A stretch of 64,000 nucleotides of DNA, from positions 2,738,152-2,802,151 of the forward strand of contig NC_092089.1 in the NCBI RefSeq assembly GCF_045679555.1, in the 5' to 3' direction. The notes beneath the pieces were generated by a model. That model ran no database searches and was not told the origin of the DNA. It worked only from the letters and a program-made list of their open reading frames with translations. The number at the start of each line of letters is the position of its first letter. Positions within the stretch are counted from its first letter, which is position 1. Shown here piece after piece: positions 38,401-50,392 of the stretch. The translations under genes and the position numbers were made by a program. This stretch comes from Salvelinus alpinus (Eukaryota > Chordata > Actinopteri > Salmoniformes > Salmonidae).

Positions 38401-41400
38401 TCAAGGTGACGCCGTCAACCGGATAGAGTCCTGGTACAGCGCATGTTGCCATAGGAACGGGACACAGCAGGTCCAGGAAGTGATGCTGTGCTGCGTTACA
38501 CAGGCGGTGAGTGTTTCTGTGGCAACATTGGATTCTGTCCTGTTCCATTCTGTCCTGTCGTGTTGTGTTCAGTTCTGGTCCGTTCACTCCTATTGTACCA
38601 ACAGAACCGCTTTCTATGTGCACAGATGTAGTATTGATGAGGACAGACGATGGCTAGGGAAGATGAGACAGTGATGAGGATGTCTAGGGAAGATAAGGAA
38701 AAGGGGGACACCTAGTCAGTTGTACAACTGAATGCATTCAACTGAAATGTGTCTTCTGCATTTAACCCAACCTGAGACAGTAGTAGTGAAGACAGAGGAT
38801 GCATAGGGAAGATGAGACTCAGGAGAAGGAAAGCCCATACAGACACAACAGATCAGCCTTGGCGTCTATCTGTATAGCTGTGTAGAGGGGAAGGTGTTCA
38901 TGAGTCAGGCCCTTGAGGGCTAAAGCTGTACCTTCACCATTTTAGGACTTCTTTTATCTCTATTTCTCATGTGTGAATTGATGTTTGTGTATGTCACTTA
39001 CAGTGGGAACAGACCCTGTCCACATTCTGTACTGATGAGTTCTTAGTGAAGACACGCCACCACCACTGCTGCCAGAAACAGGGCGGGGCCAGACTGAGCT
39101 GTTTCCATAGCCAAACCCCAAACCCCAACTACCTGCCGACCACCCAGGGGGCAGGCTCCTCCCCCATACCTGAACCTGGCTTCACCTTTAACCCCAACAC
39201 TTGTCACAAGTAAGGAGAGAGAGAGACTGGTTTACTTTAGGTTTAGGGTAGGGCTGTTATGGTGACGGTATTAAGTGACTGTTGTCGTGTCTTTGACTAT
39301 GCCAGATTAATTGCTATGACATGCTATTCTATAAAATAATTTCTCCGTAATTAATATTACCTGATTGAACTAATCATGTAAATATTAATTAACGAGAGGG
39401 ACACCACGAAATAATATTTATAGAGCTGTTATCTTCCGAATAAACTCTTAAAGATTTAGTAATATTTTACATCCATAGCAGTCACATTAATCGTCATTTT
39501 ATTCAGTCTCATCTGAAAGTGGTAAATCCTTGGTTATCTGCAAGAATCCTGGCTAACAAGTTGAATCAGCAATACAAAATTGGGTTTAATTATTTATTTA
39601 CTAAATACCTAACTAATCACACAGAAACACACATACACAATTAAATCATAACTTGATTGCAAAGTGCCGTCATAAAGAAAACGTCCCTGGCGGGCAGAAT
39701 AGATATGACAGCTTGTTACACAAAGGGAAGGGGCGGGATTTTAGTGAAAGAGCGGGAGACTGGAACATAGGCGAGCTGTGCTATCGTAAATACAGTATCT
39801 TATGCATTCTAAATTACCGCCCATTTGAAAAAGGAAAATGCAATAAATATTTACTCTGAGCTGCGCTTCAGTAGGTTGGTGGTAGATGGAAGACCGTATC
39901 GCCAACCCGAGTCCTCTGTCCTTTGAAGAATGTCTCTGGTGGTCACTGGATACGTTGGAGTAACGTCGTGTGTAGTAGACGGGAGACTCTGACTGTCCTT
40001 CCTAACCTACGTTTGTAGCAGCTGTTACTAACTCAACGGCTAGGAGGTATCACTTCTGTAGTGAATACGAGTTCAAAGTTCATACCATTTACAACCAAAG
40101 TCCATGCTGATGTTGGCTTAGTTCTGTAGTTATTATCTGAACCATTCTGACATCGGATCGTCATCCTAAATGTACCCGGAACAGGAAGTTATATTTTTGT
40201 CAATGGCTTTTATAGTGGAGGGAGAGGGGTGTGTCTGAAAAGTTTATAACCCATGTCTCTTCACAGGGGCGGGCCCCTAGTTGAGCAGAAGCCCAAATTT
40301 ATGAAAATCCAAATCTCTCATTTGGAAGCTAAAATTACATTTAATCTCTTCACAAATAATTTCATATTCAAACATTTGAATTAAACAACAATTCCATGTG
40401 AATCCGATACCTCTGACGTTTAGACTTTCCACAGTAGAGTTTATGTCATTCTATCATTGATGAGAATGTGTCAGAGGGCAACCGAACTGACATAATATAC
40501 CTTAAGTACCACCGCATATGTTCAGTTGGTCGGATTACCAGAATATAGTTCATTTCCCCCCCAACTTCTGATGTTCTCAGAATCTCTATGTTAACCAATG
40601 GGTTTTCTTATGTCACATCAGTTATAGTAGGGAGAGAGAAAAAGGGGGAAAGAGGTATTTATGACTGTCATAAACCTACCCCCAACCCAACGTCATGACA
40701 CTGTTTAGTCACGGTAACTAGGCTTCTCCAAAACTGCGCTCTAATGGTCATTAGTAGAGTACCAAACTTGCTAACAGTCAGTTGCTAATGTGCTGGTACT
40801 CAGCACCTTACTGTCTCGCTAATCACTCTGACATCAATAGAAATGTAATCGAAAATCTAATCAAACACTTCGTGAGAACCCATGAGCTCATGTTGCGCAA
40901 CAGTTCTATAGGCTATGCAATCGACAAAACAATTTTTATGGCCTCTTTTAAAAATAGGATCCCATCAGCTTTCTATAGGCCAGGCCTACTATATTTATTT
41001 CTCAACTTTCCAAATATTAAGCACATTGCTTCGATTTACAACAGGAGTATAACCTACCTGGCTGCATGAAAATGAACTATGGGAAAAGCTCCCCTATACC
41101 AATAGGTGCATGATAATGGTCCATTCTAAATCACAACACATTTCACACATATATTATTTAGTATGTGTAAAGACAAGATTAAAATAGTCTGATGGGTGAC
41201 AATATTATCACTTGTGAATGATGTATTATCACTTAATGATTCCCTGCATGTGCAGTTCGGCAAGACACAGCGCGTGCCATTTTTAGTCCTACTTTTTCAA
41301 ATCGCACGTCATGTAGCCTAGCCCATAGGCCTATATGTTTTGATAAGGTTTGTATCATAACTAACGTGGCCAAATAACTCCAAACACAGCCTGCAGACCT

Positions 41401-44400
41401 TACCGTGTCCTAAGAGAGCACATAGCCTACAGACCTAGAACCCCTGGGACACGGTAAGAGAGCACATAGCCTACAAACCTAGAACCCCTGGGACACGGTA
41501 AGAGAGCACATAGCCTACAGACCTAGAACCCCTGGGACACGGTAAGAGAGCACATAGCCTACAGACCTAGAACACATGGGACACGGTAAGAGAGCACATA
41601 GCCTACAGACCTAGAACCCCTGGGACACGGTAAGAGAGCACATAGCCTACAGGTCTAGAACCCCTGGGACACGGTAAGAGAGCACATAGCCTACAGACCT
41701 AGAACCCCTGGGACACGGTAAGAGAGCACATAGCCTACAGACCTAGAACCCCTGGGACACGGTAAGAGAGCACATAGCCTACAGACCTAGAACACATGGG
41801 ACACGGTAAGAGAGCACATAGCCTACAGACCTAGAACCCCTGGGACACGGTAAGAGAGCACATAGCCTACAGACCTAGAACCCCTGGGACACGGTAAGAG
41901 AGCACATAGCCTACAGACCTTGAACCCCTGGGACACGGTAAGAGAGCACATAGCCTACAGACCTAGAACCCCTGGGACACGGTAAGAGAGCACATAGCCT
42001 ACAGACCTAGAACCCCTGGGACACGGTAAGAGAGCACATAGCCTACAGACCTAGAACCCCTGGGACACGGTAAGAGAGCACATAGCCTACAGACCTAGAA
42101 CCCCTGGGAGACGGTAAGAGAGCACATAGCCTACAGGTCTAGTGAAACATGTGTTCTTATAAACCCAGTCATTGCACAGTTGGGTGTGAAAACATAGTTT
42201 TGACTGGCCACTATATAAAAGAGGATCACAGCTTTCTTGTGCTGATATATTTATGTCTCAATTCTTAAAATGAAGCACATTCATCTGCTTTACAACCGGT
42301 GTAGCCTAACTGGCATACATAGGCAGTGCATGAGTTTCATATTTGGGGAAGATATGTTTCACCATAAAAATGCACCTTTTATAATAAAGCATTACATGCA
42401 TATAATGCTGTTTCTTATGTAAAATAGCCTACTATTGGAAATGTAAGTAGATTGGATGGTCATAATTTAGGCTAATAATAGAACTCAATCATTGTTTGCA
42501 AAAAAGTGAGCGTGTATAGCTGAGCGTGTATAGCATAGACTAGAGTATGGCTAGGCTGTATCAGATAGGCCTACGTTTATTCTTTCTTTGAACGGGAAAA
42601 ATGTTGTCTTTTTATAAACACATTTCATGCATTTCTACTAAACTATTTATGACTGGAGACATGAGCAGAATATGTTTTTAATAGGACAAGTTAAAGGGTA
42701 GCCTATTCTGCTGACAGTGGCAACAATTTCAATAAAAAACGACACTGTCTATATAATAGGCCTACGAGAAGGGCACAAATAGAATATGACGTCCATCTAA
42801 ACTGGAAGAGGTGGGCCATTCTAATCAAAAGTAATTCCACACATATTAGTAGGCTATATGTAAAGATCAGATTAAATTAAGAATAGTCTGATGGGTGAGA
42901 ATATTATCAAGTGCTTGTCACATTGTGAATGATGAAGTGTGTGCAGCCTGCGCAAGAAACAGAGCAGAGCACATGCCTTTCCTGCTTTTTTCAAAAGCAT
43001 CATCAGTCGCATCATGCAGACTTAGAACCTATTAAATATCAAAACCTATAGCCTAACATTTGTATGACAACTAAAGTTGCATAAATAACTCAGAATTAAG
43101 CATATAAAGTGCATTCGGAAGTATTCAGACCCCTTGACTTTTTCCATTCTTTGTTATGTTACAGCCTTATTCTAAACTGGATTAAATCGCTTTTACCCCC
43201 TCAATCTACACACAATACCCCATAATGCAAAAACATGTATTTATTTTTATACAGAAATGTGACTTTTACATAAGTATTCAGACCCATTACATTCAGTGCT
43301 TAGGGTCGTTGTCCTATAGGAAGGTGAACCTTTGTCCCAGTCTGAGGTCCTGAGTGCTCTGGAGCAGGTTCTCATCAAGGATCTCTGTACTTTGCACCAT
43401 TCATCTTTCCCTAGACCCTGACTAGTCTTCCAGTCCCTGCCGCTGAAAACCCTCCCCACAGCATGATGCTGCCACCACCATGCTTCACTATAGGGATGGT
43501 GCCAGGTTTCTTCCAGACGTGACACTTTGCATTCAGGCCAAAAGTTCAGTTTTGGTTTCATCAGACCAGAGAATCTTGTTTCTCATGATCTGAGATTCCT
43601 TTAGGTGCCTTTGGGCAAACTCCAAGCGGAATGTCATGTGCCTTTTACTGAGGAGTGACTTCTGTCTGGCCGCTCTACCGTAAAGGCCTGTTTGGGGGAG
43701 TACTGCAGAGACGGGAGAACCTTCCAGAAGGACAACCATCTCCACAGAGGAACTCTGGAGTTCTGTCAGAGTAACCATCGGGTTCTTGGGCACCTCCCTG
43801 ACCAAGGCCGTTCTCCCCTGATTGCTCAGTTTGGCCCGGATGGCCAGCTCTAGGAAGAGTCTTGGTGGTTCCAAACTTCTTCCATTTAAGAATGATGGAG
43901 CCCACTGTGTTCTTGGGGACCTTCAATGCTGCAGAAATGTTTTGGTACCCTTCCCCAGATCTGTCCCTCGACACAATCCTGTCTCGGAGCTCTATGGACA
44001 ATTCCTTCGAACCCATGGCTTGGATTTTGCTCTGACATGCACTGCCAACTGTGGGACTCACAAACCATAATTTTAATCATTGCAATCAAAACAGGTGTTA
44101 GAGAGAGGGTGGACGTAAAGGTAATGGCGGACTGAACGAAGTTATGTAGAGCACCTCAAGATAAAATGTAATATTCAATATCGGCAAGTTAGACTAAAAT
44201 ATCAGCACTACATAATCTGGTGGGTGATAACCTTCAATCTGGATAATAACACAAAACAAATCTTAAGACTAGAGACATTTATCGACAAATATTACGAAAA
44301 CAAGCAACACCCAAACATGAAGGAGAGTAAGACAGGGGAACCGATTTCAAAACGGAAACGTGACTCTTCTACAGACACAGACAATTTCATATTTTCACCA

Positions 44401-47400
44401 CCGGGAATGGTAAAGGTCGAAACCGATCTGTTAAGGACCAAAAAAGCTGTGCCATATAAATTGCAAAATAGTTGGGAAGAGATTTTCGATGTACCCATTC
44501 CATGGCACATGGTTTATGAATTGATACGCAAAACAACGCCGGATTCAAAACTTCACATTTTTCAATTTAAATTACTATACAAAATTCTTGCAACTAATAG
44601 AATGTTATATATATGGGGGATACAATCTTCCCAGCTCTGCATATTCTGCTGTGAGGAGGCAGAGTCATTAGATCATTTATTTTGGTATTGTCCATATGTA
44701 GCTCGTTTTTGGTCACAGGTCCAGGATTGGCTGTAGAATTGCAACATTTGCCTAGAACTAACGCTGCAGATAGCAATACTGGGTGATTTGAAAAACGATA
44801 GTCAATCAATCAATAATATAATAATTATTTTAGCAAAAATGTTTATTATAAAATGTACAATCTGTAGAAGCTATGAGAATAGGAAGGTTCAATTCTTTTG
44901 TGAAGCATCACAGCACAGTTGAAAAATATATGGCAAATAGAAAACCCGAAATGGATGGTGTTGGGAGATAGATGGGAGGGGTTGAATGGGGCTGAAGGAT
45001 GGGACTAACAACAAGATAACCAATGTAGAACATACGGGGTCTGTAAAATGTATATAGGTCCGGGAATTTTGTGAAATAGCAGTTACAAATAGAAATCAAA
45101 TTGGATGGACATCAGAAATAGAGGAAGGACTAAAAACAAACAAAATATAACTATTGTAAAATAGATTGTCTGCAAAATGTGTATAAGATGTATAAACTGA
45201 AGGTAGAAGCCAAAGTGTTATTGTTTATTAGTTTACTCCAATTGGGGGATCGGTGGTAGGGGTTGCTGGGAATATTAATAAAGGTATACTCTAAAAAAAA
45301 GTATGTATGTCTATATAGGTATGTGTATGTATATACAGTATGTGTATATGTATGCATGCGTGTATGGATATATATATTTACCCAAACAATATGGGGGATT
45401 GGAAATGATGCAGACAATTACATTGATGGAAGCAACATTCCTTCCGCAATATCAAGCTGATCCACCCCTTAAAAAAAAATATATATATAGACATATATAA
45501 ACAGGTGTGTGCCTTTCCAAATCATGTCCAATCAAATTAATTTACCACAGGTGGATTCCAAGTTGTAGAAACATCTCAAGGATGATCAATGGAAACAGGA
45601 AGCACCTGAGCTCAATTTTGAATCTCGTAGCAAAGGGTCAGAATACTTACAGCACCAGTCAAAAGTTTGGACACGCATGCTAAGCATATGTGGGAACTCC
45701 TTCAAGACTGTTGGAAAGCATTCCAGGTGAAGCTGGTTGAGAGAATGCTAAGAGTGCATAGCTGTCATCAAGGCAAAGGGTGACTACTTTGAAGAATTTC
45801 AAATATAAAATATATTTTGATTTGTTTAACACATTTTTGATTACTACATAATTCCATATGTGTTATTTCATAGTTTTGATGTCTTCACTATTATTCTACA
45901 GTGTAGAAAATAGTAAAAATAAAGAAAAATCTTTATGAGTAGGTGTGTCCAAACTTTTGACTGGTACTCTATGTAAATAAGGTATTTATGTTTTTTATTT
46001 GTAATAAATTAGCAAAAATGTACAACAACCTGTTTTTGCTTTCTGAATATGGGGTATTGTTTGTAGATTGAGAATGTGTTTTCTTTAATCCATTTTAGAA
46101 TAAGGCTGTAACGTAACAAAATTTGGAAAAAGTCACCTGTGCTGAATACTTTCCGAATTCACTGTAGGAGGACCTGTTTCTTTGTTAATGAAAAAATAGC
46201 TGCATGTGCGCACTTTCTTGGAAATCCTTTGGAGAAAATATATTTTCTATTTTATTTCAGCTATGTTCATTGTGTTCTTTATACTATAAAATAATGCCAC
46301 GGTATTCTAAGACAATCTTGTCTGCTAAATGAACTAGTGATGCCCACAGCCATATGGCATAGTCTGATCAGGGACTGACATAAGGACAACTGAATATGCT
46401 ATTCTGTTCTTCTTAAATAGACTACATTTTCTTCATATCATGTTTCTTTAGACCTGTCTAAAATACATTTATTGGATTTATTGTGATGGTGTAGGCCAGG
46501 TATTCCCAAACTGGGGTACGCAATGTCGTCGGGAGTACGCCAAATAAAAGTGTGAATCACATTTTTTTATTTTTTTATAATAATACTTAAAAATAAAAAA
46601 TCCTCACATTTTCAAACAGTCCAACAGTCCATTTTCAAACAGTCCATTTATATTTTTCTCGCCTTAGTAACCTCGTTTCACTGCCAAAAATAAAATGAAA
46701 CCACCTAGTGTTCAGCGAAATAACAACACAATGTCAAATACAGGTAGCCTAGTCAAATAACTAACATCCAATCACGTTAACCGTTACTCTCTTGTGGGAA
46801 TTCCACTAACGGTCCTTATGTAGCCAAACGTAGCTGCTGCTTATTCCGTTTGCTCGAAAATTGATAAATGTTTTTTTTTTAAAGGCCCGCGTCCATAGAG
46901 ACACATACCAGCTCTACTGGTGGTACTGCTACTACCAGCAGTACTGCACCTATTGACGACACATGTTGATCCGCTTCCACGAGCACATCCAATGCTAGCA
47001 TCAGTAATTCTACATTTGTTCTTAGCCCAGGTAGCATGGACACTGACAGTTGTGAATCTGATGTAGCCGAAGAGCTACTGCCCCCTTACCCGGGAAAGCA
47101 CCGAACAACAGACAGGGACGTTGGACCATCGAAGAGGTGCAAATATGATGAGAACTACATTGATTTGGGGTTCACTTATATTGGGAGCAGTGCCTTTCCT
47201 CAGCCACAGTGTATTATATGTGCAAAAGTACTATCTCACAGCTCGATGAAACCTTACCTCTTGCACAGACATTTAGAAACAAAATAAACCACGGGAGTTT
47301 TTTTTGTGAGAATTAAGACGACTTTCGAGTAGTAAGACATGTATAAAAGCAACAGATAGCATTAATAAGAAGGGTCTAGAAGCATCTTATATGGTGAGCT

Positions 47401-50299
47401 ACCGAGTGGCTAGGACAGGCAAGCCCCATACTATTGTGGATCACTTAATTCTTCCTGCTGCCGCGGATATGGCTGGGACAATGCTGGGGGAAAAGGCCAA
47501 AAAAACTATACAGACAATGCCTTCATCAAACAACAGTTTCATGACGCATCAGTGACATGGCAGGTGATGTTTTGAAACAATTACTGCTTCGCATACAAGC
47601 CAGTGAATTCTATGCGTTACAGCTGGATGAGTCAACAGACGTGGCGGGCCTGGCACAGCTACTGGTATATGTCCGTTACGTTTATGGGGTGTCAATTAAG
47701 GAAGACATCCTCTTCTGCAAACCACTGGAAACCAGGACAACAGGAGAGGATATTTTTAAAGTACTGGACAGCTTTGTGACATTAAATGGACTTTGGTGGT
47801 CAAGATGTGTTGGTATCTGTACTGATGGTGCAAAATCCATGACAGGGAGACATAGTGGAGTGGTAACGCGCGTGCAAGCAGTTGCTCCTGACGCCACTTG
47901 GGTACACTGCAGCATCCACCAAGAGGCTCTTGCTGCCAAGGGAATGCCTGACAGCTTGAAAGATGTTTTGGACACTACAGTGAAAATGGTTAACTTTGTT
48001 AAAGCAAGGCCCTTGAATTCTCGTGTATTTTCTGCACTATGCAATGATAAGGGCAGCGACCATGTAACGCTTTTACAAAATACAGAAGTGCGCTGGTTAT
48101 CAAGAAGCAAAGTATTGACACGTTTTTTTTAATTGAGAGACGAGCTTAAAGTTTACTTTACTGACCATCATTTTCACTTGTCTGACTGCTTGCATGATGC
48201 CGAGTTTCTCACACGACTGGCCTATCTGGGTGATGTTTTTTCTCGCCTGAATGATCTGAATCTAGGATTCAAGGGACTCTGCAACTATATTCAATGTGCG
48301 GGACAAAATTGAGGCTATGATTAAGAAGTTGGAGCTCTTCTCTGTCTGCATTAACAAGGACAACACACAGGTCTTTCCATTATTGTATGATTTTTTTGTG
48401 TGCAAATGAACTCAAGCTGATGGACAATGTCAAATGTGATATAGCGAAGCACCTGAGTGAGTTGGGTGTGCAATTACGCAGGTACTTTCCTGAAATGGAT
48501 GACACAAACAACTGGATTCGTTATCCCTTTCATGCCCTGCCTCCAGTCCACTTACCGATATCTGAACAAGAGAGCCTCATCGAAGTTGCAACAAACGGTT
48601 ATGTGAAAATGTAATTTAATCAGAAGCCACTGCCAGATTTCTGGATTGGGCTGCACTCAGAGTATCCTGCCTTGGCAATTTGCACTGTTAAGACACTGAT
48701 GCCCTTTGCAACCATGTACCTATGTGAGAGTGGATTCTCGGCCCTCACTAGCATGAAGACTAAATACAGGCACAGACTGTGTGTGGAATATGATTTAAGA
48801 CTGAGACTCTCTCCAAACAAACCCAACATTGCAGAGTTATGTGCATCCTTTCAAGCACACCTTTTTCATTAACCTGTGGTGAGTTATTCACAATTTTCGA
48901 TTAACAAATAAGGTTTTATATGTAAGATGGTTAAATAAAGAGCAAAATTATTGATTATTATTTTATTATTATTTGTACCCTGGTCCTATAAGAGCTCTTT
49001 GTCACTTCCCACGACCCGGGTTGAGACAAACTCACACTCATTCTTATGTTTAATAAATGTATCGTACAGTGTGTGTGTGGCAGGCTTACAATGATGGCAA
49101 CAACAAAAAACATTTGAGTGTGAGCTGACCCTGGTGCTAGAAGGGGTACACAGCTGGAGGTTGAATGTCTGAAGGGGTACGGGACTATAAAAAGTTTGGG
49201 AACCGCTGGTGTAGGCTATATTAAATGGATTTATTAGACTTTTTCAAATGTAGATGTTCCTAAGGTCTGCATCAGTGGCTTGTAGGCTATGGAATGCGTG
49301 GAAGTCAGATGCTCAACGTGTTTATGTAGGCCTAATTAACTGTCAATTACCGTGAGACTGACAGTGGCATCAGTGGCTTGTAGGCTATGTGTGGAAGTCA
49401 GGAGATTCTAAATGTGTTTATGTAGGCCTAATCAACTTTCAATTACTGTCAAGTTATTTGCATGACAATCACCGGCAGACAACATGTAATGACCTCCACA
49501 GCCCTAGTTTAGGGTTAATGTTAAGTTCAAATTGTCCTTTTTTATGGCAACTAATGACTACATGTATTGTGTCCTTTCCTCCCAGGTCCCAGCCCGGTCT
49601 GCGTACTATCAGAGGGGAGAAGCCCAAGAAGAGCCCCCAAGGTTCTCCCAGAGACTCTAACATCAGCTTCCCCCCTGGACGCCCCACTTTCGACAACATC
49701 GGATTGGTCTGCCGTCTACGCAAGCACCGCCCTCTCTACACCCCCAAGTGCCTGCCACGTACAGGCTTTGGCTGGCTGGCCCGCCAATCAAAAGCCGTGA
49801 ACCACCTGGAGAGAGGGTTCAAACACTGCTGTAAGGGACAGGAGGACGTGCTACCCTGTGCTGAGGGAAAGGTAAGGAGCAGTGTGTGTGTGTGTGTGTG
49901 TGTGTTATGGCCTGCCTACCTGCACTTGGTAACGTGGGAAAAGTAAGGATCCAATTCATACCTACACTGAAGAAGGCTGATAAACCGAAACATGTGTATA
50001 AACTATCCTCTATACAGTGAACAATAATATATATTTTTTCATCTCTCTCCTCTCTTAGTGGCGTGAGGTGCTTGACAGGTTCTGTGAGGAAGAGCAGAAG
50101 GGGAGACTTCGCAACTCCCCATGTTGTGATGTGGGAGAAGGTGAGGAGAGGTACACCTGTTTCTCCTCCCGCGCCCCTCATCCAGACTATGACCAAAAGC
50201 TCGACTCTGCCACTGCAGCACCACAGACTCACACCCTCGGACACATCTGTGAAACATACAAGATCATCAAGAAGAAGTAAGTGTGTTTGTTTAGCATTA

Positions 50300-50392
<93 letters not shown>

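Larger units (their letters stand above)
43107..46164 (-). mobile_element. Tc1 transposon (family C) carrying two further insertions
   Basis: Ends read aagtgcattcggaagtattc on the left and, in reverse, cagtgaattcggaaag on the right, each beside TA (43105-43106 and 46165-46166). The transposase remnant is on the minus strand. Inside it sit an L1 chimera (44099-45498) and a short Tc1 (45650-45969); the Tc1 sequence resumes on both sides of each. Confidence 0.85.
39249..49506. mobile_element. hAT-type element filling ecm1 intron 6, host of nested insertions
   Basis: Terminal repeats tagggctgt (39249) and acagcccta (ending 49506) are flanked by the exact 8-bp duplication gtttaggg (39241-39248 and 49507-49514), the size made by hAT transposases. 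Its own sequence is 39249-39282, 40701-43106, 46165-46496 and 49209-49506, minus a minisatellite; the rest are later insertions. It has no coding sequence, so it is a non-autonomous element. Without it, intron 6 would be about 110 bp. Confidence 0.85.

Noticed and set aside
41413-42139. Regular direct repeats suggestive of a CRISPR array
   Set aside because: The 44-bp units abut directly with no unique spacers, and this is a vertebrate genome.
47036-48872. Possible domesticated host gene of the ZBED family
   Set aside because: Multiple stops and frameshifts, with inverted ends and a perfect 8-bp target duplication, show a decayed transposon copy.
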